Source: an uncultured Bacteroidota bacterium (GTDB lineage Bacteria > Bacteroidota > Bacteroidia > Flavobacteriales > Flavobacteriaceae). From it: a stretch of 61,928 nt of DNA. Under the pieces are notes generated by a model. That model was not told the origin of the DNA. It did not search any database and was given only the letters and a program-made list of their open reading frames with translations. A program made the translations under genes and the position numbers. The stretch's first letter is position 1. Each line of letters starts with the position of its first letter. Of the stretch, positions 37,389-45,959 are shown one piece after another. Where the stretch lies: the NCBI GenBank assembly GCA_902598305.1, contig CACKBL010000010.1, forward strand, positions 1 to 61,928. The letters are read 5' to 3'.

Positions 37389-37990
37389 AATTTAATTTTT
37401 AGATCTGGGAACTGACACAAGTCATCATAAGTATCTATATCAGTTTTTTTATCTAGTAAATGAATATTTGTTTTATCATCAATATCCCTTATGGTATCAT
37501 TTAAAACGCTTTCCTGACCCCAATTCTTATTTTCAAAAATCTTAGTATCTAAATAATTCATTCCAATTAAATAATATCCTCCATCAGTTGAAGGGCCAAT
37601 GACAACATCCTTATTTTTTAGAATTCTAAAAGTGTCTTCTATATCACTAATCTCCAATTTCCATAAATCAGAACCAATTATAACAACTGGAGAAAAATTT
37701 TTAAAGCTTATACTTAACGCATTTATCATTCTATCTCCCAAATTATTTCCTTTTTGAATAAATTTTTTAATTTTTGAAGAGTTAAATTTATCATTTTCTT
37801 CAATATAATCTGAATAATACACATGTACTTCTGAGGACAAACTGTTAACTATTGTAGCAGTTTTATTTACAAGTTCGGAATAGATTAAAAAAGCTTTTTT
37901 TTGACCGATTTTCAAAGCTAATCTTGACTTTACCTTACCTATTATTTGGTTTTTGCAAAATACCAATACCAAAGGGTTATTTTTCAACAT
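37385..37990 (-). CDS. TIGR04282-type arsenosugar biosynthesis glycosyltransferase (DUF2064)
   Basis: 201 residues of GT-A/nucleotidyltransferase fold with VFCKNQIIGKVKSRLA near the N-terminus and GSDLWKLEI and VIGPSTDGGYYLIGM in the middle. The last is the characteristic DGGYxLIG motif of DUF2064. The family is part of arsenosugar clusters and could link the ribose 1-phosphate to a carrier or act as a nucleotidyltransferase. It lies immediately after arsS and overlaps punA by four bases. Confidence 0.88.
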   Translation of the reverse strand: MLKNNPLVLVFCKNQIIGKVKSRLALKIGQKKAFLIYSELVNKTATIVNSLSSEVHVYYSDYIEENDKFNSSKIKKFIQKGNNLGDRMINALSISFKNFSPVVIIGSDLWKLEISDIEDTFRILKNKDVVIGPSTDGGYYLIGMNYLDTKIFENKNWGQESVLNDTIRDIDDKTNIHLLDKKTDIDTYDDLCQFPDLKIKL

Positions 37991-37994
37991 TACT

Positions 37995-39038
37995 TTAGGC
38001 TATAGTTCCTTGGCAACTACTCCCTGCTCCAGCGGTGCATCCGTAACAATGCTGGGAAACTTCAACTTTTTTATCAACTAATCCTTCGATTTTACAGTTA
38101 TAAACTGTATTAGTTTTAGAATTTATTTTAAGATCTAACATTTGATTAAAATCACAATCGTAAATATACCCTTCCCAACTAACTGAAATTGTATTTTTAC
38201 ACATAAGTTCCTTGGTTGCATTTGGGTTAAAACGGCTAACAAGAGTTTCCATATATTCTTCATAATTATCGGAAGCAATTAAATAGTCCAAAAACCTACT
38301 TATTGGAAGATTTGTTATCGTAAATAGATTATTAAATTCTATTTTAAAATCAGTATACAGTTTTTCCTTAAATTTTATCTCCAACAAACTTTGATCTGGA
38401 GGTAAAAATGCTCCTGATGGATTATAAACCAAATCTAATTTTAAGTTAGAGTTGGCTTTTCCATATCCTACTTTATTTAATTTTTTTAGCGCTGAAATTG
38501 ATTTATCAAAAACTCCTTTTCCTCTTTGATTATCGGTTTTTTCTTTGTTATAAAAAGGAAGAGATGAAATAATATGAATTCTATTATCAGAAAAAAATTC
38601 TGGTAGATCAAAAAATTTTTTATTCGCTAAAATTATGGTTAAGTTAGAACGAACTATAATTTCATCTACTTTGGTTTTTGCTCTAATGTTTTGGACAAAC
38701 CATCTAAAGTTTGGATGCATTTCTGGAGCCCCACCTGTAATATCTACTGTTTCAATTCTATTTTTAATCATCAGTTCTAAACACATACTTAAAACTTCCA
38801 TAGACATCATTTCTTTTCTGCTCGGTCCAGCATCAACATGGCAATGAGAACATGTCTGATTGCACATATACCCAATATTTAATTGAAGAATTTTTAATTG
38901 TCCTTTTTTAATATCTGGTATATTAACCTCTTTAAGTTTGTCCTTAAAAAGTGGGAGTTTTCCATTTGAAAAAACACCATTTTTTAGAATCTCTAATTGT
39001 TTCGAGACATCCATTGTTTTAGATTTTTTTGGGTACAT
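37995..39038 (-). CDS. arsS: arsenosugar biosynthesis radical SAM protein ArsS
   Basis: Radical SAM enzyme that adds a 5'-deoxyadenosyl group from SAM to dimethylarsinite. The cluster motif CNQTCSHC (Cys 59, 63, 66) is at the expected place, followed by GGAPEMHP near 100. A Cys-rich C-terminus (CKNT, CDFNQ, CYGCTAGAGSSC) fits a SPASM-like or ArsS-specific domain. Some homologues are selenoproteins at this C-terminal site, but here it is Cys and no in-frame TGA exists. It is the second gene of the operon, four bases before the DUF2064 gene. Confidence 0.92.
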   Translation of the reverse strand: MYPKKSKTMDVSKQLEILKNGVFSNGKLPLFKDKLKEVNIPDIKKGQLKILQLNIGYMCNQTCSHCHVDAGPSRKEMMSMEVLSMCLELMIKNRIETVDITGGAPEMHPNFRWFVQNIRAKTKVDEIIVRSNLTIILANKKFFDLPEFFSDNRIHIISSLPFYNKEKTDNQRGKGVFDKSISALKKLNKVGYGKANSNLKLDLVYNPSGAFLPPDQSLLEIKFKEKLYTDFKIEFNNLFTITNLPISRFLDYLIASDNYEEYMETLVSRFNPNATKELMCKNTISVSWEGYIYDCDFNQMLDLKINSKTNTVYNCKIEGLVDKKVEVSQHCYGCTAGAGSSCQGTIA

Positions 39039-39045
39039 TAATCAT

Positions 39046-39381
39046 TTACATGCTTAATTTATTGTATCGATTCATCATTTGAACTCCATGAACTAAAACT
39101 GCTCCACTTTTGATTGCTGCACCAACATGAACCGCTTCCATCATCTCCTCTTTTTCAATTCCTTTTTCAAGTCCATCTTGTGTATATGCGTGTATGCAAT
39201 AAGGACAATGAACAACATGGGATACAGCTAATGCAATTAAAGACTTCTCTCTTGAAGACAATTTTCCTTCAGCAAAAACACTTTCATAGTAATTAAAAAA
39301 TTTGTCACCAAGTTCTTTATTCCAATCTGTTATATTTGTAAATTTTTTTAAATCCTCCGAATTATAATATTCATTTTTCAT
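39046..39381 (-). CDS. arsenosugar biosynthesis-associated peroxidase-like protein (AhpD fold)
   Basis: 111 residues, carboxymuconolactone decarboxylase/AhpD family. The CxxC pair lies in HCPYCIHAYT (about residues 58-67), with the catalytic His after it. The family member found next to arsS is thought to be a thiol-based peroxidase or a redox partner. Only seven bases separate it from arsS. It is the first gene of the arsenosugar block, although a VanY-like gene lies 43 bases further upstream on the same strand. Confidence 0.88.
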   Translation of the reverse strand: MKNEYYNSEDLKKFTNITDWNKELGDKFFNYYESVFAEGKLSSREKSLIALAVSHVVHCPYCIHAYTQDGLEKGIEKEEMMEAVHVGAAIKSGAVLVHGVQMMNRYNKLSM

Positions 39382-39424
39382 TTTAAACTATTTAATCTTT
39401 ATATTAAGTTAACTATTTATTTAT

Positions 39425-40156
39425 TTATTTTAAATCTTTACTTATGTCTAATAAATTTTCTTTCAGATAGCTCTCTAAAAAAGAATTATTAATAAACTTT
39501 CTTCCAAGTAAAGATGAATCCTGAGTAATTTTAAAAATAAGATTACCTTCAATATAACGTTTTAAAAATGTCACAGATAAAGGTTTATAGCTGTAATGCC
39601 AAGGCTCAAACTTAAACCCTTTTCTCTTAGGTGAATCGTCATATACTAGGTAAAAACCATAGTTTTTAGAATTTTTCTTCATCCAACGGTACAATTGACT
39701 ATAAATGCCATTTTCAGAATAGTTTTTCTCGATTAGCAAATCTCCTTTTGGAGTAAACCTTTTATCAATAACATCTATGTCAGTACCCCAATGATGCCGC
39801 GATGTTCCTGGAAGCGTTGAATATTGAATGATTCTATTTATATTTTTAATACCAAAAATCCCTTTTTTAAAATTTTTATTGTATTTATAGTTCCATATAT
39901 TTTTTTGTTTTTGGTAACTCCTATAGCCAGACACAATTTCAATTTCAATACCATCTTTTTTTGCGTCATTTTGCATTTGTTTAAATTTTATATAAGCTTC
40001 TGGCAATAGACCCGACCTAATAGTTTCTTTCAAATTATTTTTTCCTAGCAAAAAGAAATCTCCTTTTGTAACCTCATTTTGTGAAAAGATAATGGATGTT
40101 ATAAAAAAAAATAAAATTAAGTTTATGATGTAATTTTTAAGATGGTTTTTGATCAT
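39425..40156 (-). CDS. VanY-like D-alanyl-D-alanine carboxypeptidase
   Basis: 243-residue M15-family peptidase that trims peptidoglycan peptides. A signal peptide (LILFFFITSIIFSQ) precedes the domain. The Zn-binding motif SRHHWGTDIDV is at about 128-138 and the second ligand is in EPWHYSY near 188, matching SxHxxGxAxD and EPWHxxY. It lies upstream of the AhpD-like gene by 43 bases and diverges from the GNAT gene with 18 bases between the starts, so each has a promoter inside or near the other. Confidence 0.9.
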   Translation of the reverse strand: MIKNHLKNYIINLILFFFITSIIFSQNEVTKGDFFLLGKNNLKETIRSGLLPEAYIKFKQMQNDAKKDGIEIEIVSGYRSYQKQKNIWNYKYNKNFKKGIFGIKNINRIIQYSTLPGTSRHHWGTDIDVIDKRFTPKGDLLIEKNYSENGIYSQLYRWMKKNSKNYGFYLVYDDSPKRKGFKFEPWHYSYKPLSVTFLKRYIEGNLIFKITQDSSLLGRKFINNSFLESYLKENLLDISKDLK

Positions 40157-40174
40157 AAATTAAAATAATAAATT

Positions 40175-40606
40175 ATGGATTATAAATTCAAGATACTTTC
40201 CAAAAAAAATATAAACGAAATTATTTTTTTGGTTGATAAACTTAATGAAAATAAAATACCAAAAAATATTTTAACTGAAAGACAAAAGGAAATGTTTTTC
40301 CAAAATTATGAATGCATAGGTGTATTCCTAAAAACTAAATTAATAGGAGTTGTCGGATTATGGTTTCAAACTAGATTGTATTCAGGGAGGTCATGTGAGT
40401 TAGATCATCTTTATATCCTTCCTCAACACAGAAGGTTTGGTGTCGGGTCAAGACTTATTTCCTTTGTTGAAGAACATGTTCGGGATAAAGGTTTCGAGTG
40501 TTTGGAGTTAAATACTTACTTACAAAATACTTTGTCTCACAAATTTTACTACAACAATGGATTTAAAATTCTTGGGTTTCATTTTATAAAACATATTGAT
40601 ATTTAG
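40175..40606 (+). CDS. GNAT family N-acetyltransferase
   Basis: 143 residues. The acetyl-CoA loop is QHRRFGVGSRLI at about 89-100, and a C-terminal FYYNNGFKILGFHF supports the GNAT fold. The substrate is not apparent. The tRNA-Gly gene begins 15 bases after its stop, so it could be a read-through into the tRNA. Confidence 0.88.
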   Translation: MDYKFKILSKKNINEIIFLVDKLNENKIPKNILTERQKEMFFQNYECIGVFLKTKLIGVVGLWFQTRLYSGRSCELDHLYILPQHRRFGVGSRLISFVEEHVRDKGFECLELNTYLQNTLSHKFYYNNGFKILGFHFIKHIDI

Positions 40607-40621
40607 TATATTTAGTAATAA

Positions 40622-40694
40622 GCGGAAGTAGCTCAGTTGGTAGAGCATCAGCCTTCCAAGCTGATTGTCGCCGGTTCGAACCCGGTCTTCCGCT
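40622..40694 (+). tRNA. tRNA-Gly (anticodon TCC)
   Basis: 73 bases folding into a full cloverleaf: acceptor GCGGAAG/CTTCCGC, D stem GCTC/GAGC, anticodon stem TCAGC/GCTGA around the loop CTTCCAA (anticodon TCC, reads GGA and, by wobble, GGG), T stem GCCGG/CCGGT with loop TTCGAAC. Discriminator is T; no CCA is encoded. Confidence 0.97.
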
Positions 40695-40730
40695 CTGTGT
40701 ATAAAATTAAATGAATAATATCAAAAAAAA

Positions 40731-41459
40731 ATGAACAAAATTGTAATCTTCATCCTTTTAGGTTTTTCATTTATAGCTTTTTCTCAAGAAAAAAGGGTCA
40801 TTCTAAGAGGTAAGTTAATGTATAGAAATAGTAATGTAATCGCAGCTAATGTTATTAATAACTCTAATCAAAATAATACAATAACCGATAGCAATGGTGA
40901 GTTTGAAATTCTGGCTGGAGTTGGAGATGAAATTATTTTTTCATCAGTTGAGTTTAAAATAAGGACCGTAAGAATAACTAATGATATAATGAAAAAAAAC
41001 AGAATGGTTGTCGAGGTAAATGAGAGACTAAATTTTCTAGATGAAATTGTTGTTAGTCCGGAGAATACAGACAAGTTTCTTGATCTTAAAGAAGAGGAAT
41101 TTAAAAAAATTGATTACGTTGATGATAAATCAACCGCAGTTGAAAATGAAATTATTCGACAAAACCAGCTATACAGAGGCATTAATATTGTAAATGTAGC
41201 GAAGCTATTAGCGAAAGTGATAAGAGATAGCAAAATGGAGGAGGAAATAAAACTTACTCCATCAAAAGCTTTACCTCTTGTTTTCGATGAAAAATTTTTT
41301 ACAAGTGACTTAGGTTTAAAAAATTTTGAAATAATAACTTTTCTTGAGTTAATGGATAAAGAACAAGCGATTAAAAGTTTACTCAAAAAAAACAAAGAGT
41401 TTGAATTGATAGAGTATTTATTTAATGAGTCTAAGAAATTTAAAAACTCCTCTCTTTGA
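40731..41459 (+). CDS. carboxypeptidase-regulatory-like domain protein
   Basis: 242 residues. A signal peptide (KIVIFILLGFSFIAFSQ) is followed by an N-terminal beta-sandwich of the CarboxypepD_reg-like type (VILRGKLMYRNSNV to EIVV, about 22-105) with the usual DSNGEFEI strand. The rest is helical with no catalytic signature. It is the first of two paralogous neighbours; the second has the same fold and pattern. The C-terminus overlaps a likely TTG start of the second gene by four bases. Confidence 0.8.
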   Translation: MNKIVIFILLGFSFIAFSQEKRVILRGKLMYRNSNVIAANVINNSNQNNTITDSNGEFEILAGVGDEIIFSSVEFKIRTVRITNDIMKKNRMVVEVNERLNFLDEIVVSPENTDKFLDLKEEEFKKIDYVDDKSTAVENEIIRQNQLYRGINIVNVAKLLAKVIRDSKMEEEIKLTPSKALPLVFDEKFFTSDLGLKNFEIITFLELMDKEQAIKSLLKKNKEFELIEYLFNESKKFKNSSL

Positions 41460-41479
41460 TAAAACATAAACTAATTATA

Positions 41480-41489
41480 TTTTTTTTTT
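41480..41489 (+). repeat. T10 homopolymer at a probable frameshift
   Basis: Ten consecutive T lie between a TTG-initiated signal-peptide frame and the downstream gene. Eleven T would join both into one open reading frame. Confidence 0.75.
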
Positions 41490-42228
41490 GGCCACAACTC
41501 TCATCAGGGCGCAAAAATATAAGTTGTTAACAGGATATGTTTTTGATTCTGAAACACCTATAAGCAATATTCATGTAATTAATACATCAAGAGGAAACGC
41601 TGAGGTAACCGATATAAATGGATTATTCGAAATATCAGTTTCAATTGGAGAGAAATTAGTATTTAGTTCTATACAATATGAAAAATACGAGTTGATTATT
41701 ACAGAAAATATTTTTTCTTCTAAAGAAATAACAATTTATCTAAAGGGTTTTGTCAATGAGCTGGATGAGGTCATTGTTACAAACAATTCTCTGACAGGCA
41801 ATTTAAAAACTGATTTACTAGAATCAGGGTTAGAAGAAAAGCAAAATTTTGATGATTTTGGGATTCCTGGATTTAAAGGTGAAAGGCAGGAGAAAATACA
41901 AAATGCTACACAATTGTTATTAGGGCTAGGCACTTCCATGCAGATTGATGTGGAGGCAGTTTATAAACATATTTCCGGTTATTATAAAAGGCTAAAAAAA
42001 AGAAGATCTTTAGAGTCTAAGTTTGTTTCAATCTTTTCCATTATTAAATTCTATGGATTGATTTTTTTCATTGAGAATTATAATATTGGAGATAACCAAG
42101 TCTATGATTTTATTCTTGGATGTTCTGAAAATTCTGATATTATCTATTATTTTAACCAAGATTTGCATCAAAAAGTGATTCAAGAACTAGATGCTTACAT
42201 CAAAATTTATAATAATGAGTCTGACTAA
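41488..42228 (+). CDS. carboxypeptidase-regulatory-like domain protein, signal peptide out of frame
   Basis: The frame starting at a TTG within the T run encodes 246 residues with YKLLTGYVFDSETPIS, DINGLFEISV and LDEVIV, the same beta-sandwich as the upstream paralogue. This start gives no signal peptide. A TTG at 41456, overlapping the upstream TGA, opens MIKHKLIIFFF, and one added T in the run would continue as LATTLIRAQ, a complete signal peptide with a normal cleavage site. So the gene is probably broken by one base, expressed by slippage, or mis-sequenced. The stop overlaps the start of the next gene by 14 bases. Confidence 0.75.
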   Translation: MATTLIRAQKYKLLTGYVFDSETPISNIHVINTSRGNAEVTDINGLFEISVSIGEKLVFSSIQYEKYELIITENIFSSKEITIYLKGFVNELDEVIVTNNSLTGNLKTDLLESGLEEKQNFDDFGIPGFKGERQEKIQNATQLLLGLGTSMQIDVEAVYKHISGYYKRLKKRRSLESKFVSIFSIIKFYGLIFFIENYNIGDNQVYDFILGCSENSDIIYYFNQDLHQKVIQELDAYIKIYNNESD

Positions 42229-42724
42229 TTTTATTTTTTTATTTATTGTTCAACTAGGAATACATGGTTACGAAAACCATGAGTTTTACGTAAGTACAAC
42301 AAGTGTTGATTTTGTTTTGGATAAAAACGAAATTCAAATTACATCACAGTTTTTTCTGGATGATGTAGAAAATCTAATAAAATTTCAAAATCCAAATACT
42401 ACTTTAATTTTTGAAAAAACATCAAATGAAGATAATAATTTAATTGTGAGAGATTTTATTCAAAAAAATTTCAAAATATCAATTAATAGAAAAATACAGG
42501 AAGTAAAATACTTGGGATATGAGTTGAAAGACGACTTATTGGTTGTTTTCTATGAGACTAAATTTTATGATTCTCAAATATTTAATATTGAAGTATTCAA
42601 TAGTTTCTTAATTAATTTTATTGAAAGCCAAAAAAACATTGTTCATTTAAATTTTAAAAACGTAAAGAAAAGTTTCCTGTTAACTTCCTTAAATAAGACT
42701 TTTCAGTATTCATTTGATAAATGA
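42215..42724 (+). CDS. DUF6702-like secreted protein
   Basis: 169 residues. The ATG at 42215 (inside the end of the upstream gene) gives MSLTNFIFLFIVQLGIHG, a signal peptide, and then HEFYVSTTSVDFVLDKNEI, the typical opening of DUF6702 proteins. The family is predicted to be periplasmic and commonly precedes an M1 metallopeptidase in Flavobacteria, as it does here. The function is unknown. An earlier ATG at 42191 is less likely because it shifts the hydrophobic stretch inward. Confidence 0.75.
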   Translation: MSLTNFIFLFIVQLGIHGYENHEFYVSTTSVDFVLDKNEIQITSQFFLDDVENLIKFQNPNTTLIFEKTSNEDNNLIVRDFIQKNFKISINRKIQEVKYLGYELKDDLLVVFYETKFYDSQIFNIEVFNSFLINFIESQKNIVHLNFKNVKKSFLLTSLNKTFQYSFDK

Positions 42725-42755
42725 AATTAATATATTTACAGCCAAATTATTTTTC

Positions 42756-44999
42756 ATGACAAAAAAAATTAAAAATCTGAGTTTTTTTTTCATTTTTACT
42801 TGCTCGTTTCTCGTATCTCAAGAAGTAAAGGTGCCAACCGGACACAAAAACAATAATAAGTTTAAACAACTATACGAAGAATTTTCAACACCTAACAGGT
42901 ATAGAACAGCGTCAGGCTCTCCAGGTAAAGACTATTATCAACAAAAAGTTGATTATACAATGGATATTATTTTAGACGACAAAAACTCAAAACTTTATGG
43001 TAATGAAAATATAAATTATAAAAATAATTCACCCGATGAATTGTCCTATTTATGGATTCAATTAGACCAAAATATAAGAGCAGAATATAATATGGAAGAT
43101 ATGAAAACTTCTTCCGGAATTCCAAAAATGTCCTCTGTTGATTCTTTTGTTGAAGAATTTACATCTGAAACATTTATTGGTGGTTTTAATATTCAACAGG
43201 TAACTGATGAGAATGGTAGGCCTCTAAGATTTACCATTAATAAAACAATGATGAGAGTGGATTTACCAAATCCAATAAAGAGTGGTCAAGTATTTAATTT
43301 TTCAATTAAATGGTGGTATAAAATTAATGACCATGTTCCTGCAAGAGATAGATCGGGTTATGAATATTTTAGCGAGGATGATAATAGAGCTTATGTTATA
43401 GCGCAATTTTTTCCAAGATTAGCTGTATACAATGATGTTGAAGGTTGGCAAAACTATCAGTTTTGGGGTAATGGTGAGTTTGCTCTTAACTTTGGGGATT
43501 ATGATGTAAAAATTACAGTTCCGGACGATCATATAATGGAAGCAACAGGTGAGCTGCAAAACCCTAAAGACGTTTTGTCAAAATTAGAGTTACAGAGGTA
43601 TAAAAAGGCTGCCAATTCCTTTGACAAACCAATTGTAATTATTTCAGAAGAAGAGGTTAGAGAGAAAGAGAAGAAAAAGTCAGATGGAAAAAGTACATGG
43701 CATTTCGTTGCAAAAAATGTAAGGGATTTTGCTTTCGCTTCATCAAGAAAATTTATTTGGGATATGATGGCTGTAAAAGTTGGAGGTAAAAATATAATTG
43801 CTTCTTCTTTGTATCCAAAAGAGGGCAATCCTCTATGGGAAGAATATTCTACTAGGGTTGTAGCTCACACCCTAAAAGTTTATTCAAAATATACTTTTGA
43901 TTATCCGTATCCAAAAGCTGTTTCTGTACATTCCAAAAATCAGGGTATGGAATACCCAATGATTTGTTGGAATTATGGAAGACCAAACAAAGACGGATCT
44001 TATTCAGACAGAACCAAATATGCAATGATAAGTGTTATCATTCACGAGGTTGGACATAACTTTTTCCCTATGATTGTTAATTCAGATGAAAGACAATGGG
44101 GATGGATGGATGAGGGATTAGATACATTTGTTCAATACTTAACTGAACAAGAATTTGAGGAAGATTATCCTTCAAGAAGAGGAGAGCCTTCAAAAATTAT
44201 TAGATATATGTCCGGTGATCAAGATTTTTTATCTCCAATTATGTCAAATCCAGAAAATGTTTTTCAACTAGGACCTAATGCTTATTCAAAACCAGCAACA
44301 GCATTAAATATTTTAAGAGAAACAATTATGGGACCAGAATTATTTGATTTTTCTTTTAAAACCTATGCTAAAAGATGGAAATTCAAACATCCTACACCCG
44401 AGGATTTTTTTAGAACTATGGAAGATGCCTCAGCTGTAGATTTGGATTGGTTTTGGAGAGGATGGTTTTATTCCACAGATGTTGTTGACATTGGTATTAA
44501 ATCAGTAGATAATTATGTCGTTTCTGAAAAGCCATCAAAAGAAATCGATAGTATTTTGTCTAAGTATGGTATGACAGCCAATGAATTAAACCCAACTGTT
44601 TTCATGCAAAAAAATAAAAATGAAACTTCAAAAAGCTCTGAAGTGGTATCAGATTCAACATCTGGTTTTGAAGATTTGGATGCGGCTTTAGGTGATGATA
44701 AAAAATTACCTAAATACTTTTATGAAATCCAATTTGAAAAACCTGGAGGCCTTGTTATGCCAATCATTGTTGATTACAGTTATGAAGATGGTACTAAAGA
44801 AAGAATTAAGTATCCTGTTCAGATATGGAGAAAAAATGATTCTGTAGTTAAAAGACTCATAACTAGCGATAAAAAACTAATAGGTGTTGAATTAGATCCA
44901 GATGCTGAAACTGCGGATATTAATTTAAATAACAATTCTTGGCCAGAGAAAAATAACATTTCAGATTTTGAAAAATTTAAAGAAAAAATAAAAGGCTAA
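42756..44999 (+). CDS. M1 family metallopeptidase (aminopeptidase-like)
   Basis: Zinc peptidase of 747 residues after a start at the ATG at 42756, followed by a signal peptide (NLSFFFIFTCSFLVSQ). The catalytic motif HEVGHN is at about residue 430, with the third ligand Glu in DEGLDTF about 20 residues on. The exopeptidase GxMEN motif appears as QGMEYPMICWNYG, with Tyr instead of Asn, so aminopeptidase specificity is less sure. It lies 31 bases after the DUF6702 gene and likely digests exported peptides. Confidence 0.88.
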   Translation: MTKKIKNLSFFFIFTCSFLVSQEVKVPTGHKNNNKFKQLYEEFSTPNRYRTASGSPGKDYYQQKVDYTMDIILDDKNSKLYGNENINYKNNSPDELSYLWIQLDQNIRAEYNMEDMKTSSGIPKMSSVDSFVEEFTSETFIGGFNIQQVTDENGRPLRFTINKTMMRVDLPNPIKSGQVFNFSIKWWYKINDHVPARDRSGYEYFSEDDNRAYVIAQFFPRLAVYNDVEGWQNYQFWGNGEFALNFGDYDVKITVPDDHIMEATGELQNPKDVLSKLELQRYKKAANSFDKPIVIISEEEVREKEKKKSDGKSTWHFVAKNVRDFAFASSRKFIWDMMAVKVGGKNIIASSLYPKEGNPLWEEYSTRVVAHTLKVYSKYTFDYPYPKAVSVHSKNQGMEYPMICWNYGRPNKDGSYSDRTKYAMISVIIHEVGHNFFPMIVNSDERQWGWMDEGLDTFVQYLTEQEFEEDYPSRRGEPSKIIRYMSGDQDFLSPIMSNPENVFQLGPNAYSKPATALNILRETIMGPELFDFSFKTYAKRWKFKHPTPEDFFRTMEDASAVDLDWFWRGWFYSTDVVDIGIKSVDNYVVSEKPSKEIDSILSKYGMTANELNPTVFMQKNKNETSKSSEVVSDSTSGFEDLDAALGDDKKLPKYFYEIQFEKPGGLVMPIIVDYSYEDGTKERIKYPVQIWRKNDSVVKRLITSDKKLIGVELDPDAETADINLNNNSWPEKNNISDFEKFKEKIKG

Positions 45000-45020
45000 T
45001 TTTAAATTAATTTTTCACTT

Positions 45021-45290
45021 ATGTTATTATTTATAAGCGGAGCTGAAATATTTTTTACATTCTTTGTGATTCTTCTTGTTTTTGGGGCAGAAAAGATTCC
45101 TTCCTTTGCTAGAACACTTGCAAAAGGAATAGTGCAAGTTAAACAAGCAACAAATGAAATTAAAAGTGAAATTCAGAAAACAACTAAAGATAATCCAGTT
45201 AGTGAAATTAAAGAACAGATTGATTCAGAAATAAATGAAGCCAAAAATGATTTTGACGACTTAACTGGATCAGTAAAAAGGAAAAATTAA
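45021..45290 (+). CDS. tatA: Sec-independent translocase TatA/E-type protein
   Basis: 89 residues with one N-terminal membrane helix (about 5-24), then an amphipathic helix (FGAEKIPSFARTLAKGI) and a charged tail rich in Glu and Lys, the TatA layout. The FGAEKIP hinge matches the FGxxKLP consensus. It forms the pore of the twin-arginine export path; tatC is not in the window. Its stop shares a TTAA with the convergent methyltransferase. Confidence 0.92.
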   Translation: MLLFISGAEIFFTFFVILLVFGAEKIPSFARTLAKGIVQVKQATNEIKSEIQKTTKDNPVSEIKEQIDSEINEAKNDFDDLTGSVKRKN

Positions 45291-45928
45291 ATCTTCATAC
45301 TTAAACTTATCCCGTCTCTAACTGGTAACAAAACTGTCTCTAAATTTTTATGATTTGATAATTTTTTATTAAACTTTTTTAATACTTCAGTTTCTAAATC
45401 ATTGTTATTATTAACGCTAATAACTTTACCACTCCAAAGAACATTATCAGAAATAAGTACCCCTTTTTTACTAAGCAGTGGTACAATTAGGTTTAAATAA
45501 TTCAAGTAATTTTTTTTGTCAGCATCCAAAAAAATAAGGTCATATTTATCTTTCAATTTAGGAAGAATTTCGATTGCGTCACAAGTGAATTGATTAATTT
45601 GGTCTTCTAGTTTGGAAAGATTAAAAAAGTAATTTTGAATTTTTTTCAATTCATAATTATTGTCAATTGTGTCAATTCTTCCTTCTTTTTCTAATCCCTC
45701 TGCCAAACAAAGAGTTGAATAGCCAGTAAAAGTTCCAATTTCTAAGATTTTTTTTGGTCTAATTATCTTGGAGATGATACTTAGAAATCTACCTTGATGT
45801 TTTCCACAAATCATTCGTGGGTTAAGTGTTCTAATGTGAGTTTGTCTATTTAATTCTTTTAATATCTCTGGTTCTTTACTGCTGTGGTTTATGCAATAAT
45901 TAAGTAATTTTTCATCTATAAAGTTCAT
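45287..45928 (-). CDS. O-methyltransferase (SAM-dependent)
   Basis: 213 residues in the caffeoyl-CoA O-methyltransferase-like family. The SAM site is ILEIGTFTGYSTLCLAEGL at about 62-80, the acidic DTID near 88, and LIFLDADKKNYLNY near 131 supplies the metal/catalytic Asp. This type methylates catechol-like substrates or 5-hydroxyuridine in tRNA (TrmR), which the sequence does not decide. It is not an ArsM homologue. Confidence 0.88.
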   Translation of the reverse strand: MNFIDEKLLNYCINHSSKEPEILKELNRQTHIRTLNPRMICGKHQGRFLSIISKIIRPKKILEIGTFTGYSTLCLAEGLEKEGRIDTIDNNYELKKIQNYFFNLSKLEDQINQFTCDAIEILPKLKDKYDLIFLDADKKNYLNYLNLIVPLLSKKGVLISDNVLWSGKVISVNNNNDLETEVLKKFNKKLSNHKNLETVLLPVRDGISLSMKI

Positions 45929-45959
45929 GAATGAGAGTTTTAATTCAAATCAATAAATT

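Noticed and set aside
37995-39038. ArsS as a selenoprotein
   Set aside because: The C-terminal motif position is encoded by an ordinary Cys codon and the frame has no internal TGA.
40622-40694. tRNA-Gly as an integration site
   Set aside because: No integrase, direct repeat of the tRNA end or change in composition was seen beside it.
45287-45928. O-methyltransferase as the missing ArsM
   Set aside because: The SAM and metal motifs are of the catechol/caffeoyl-CoA type, and the arsenic-binding Cys of ArsM are not present.
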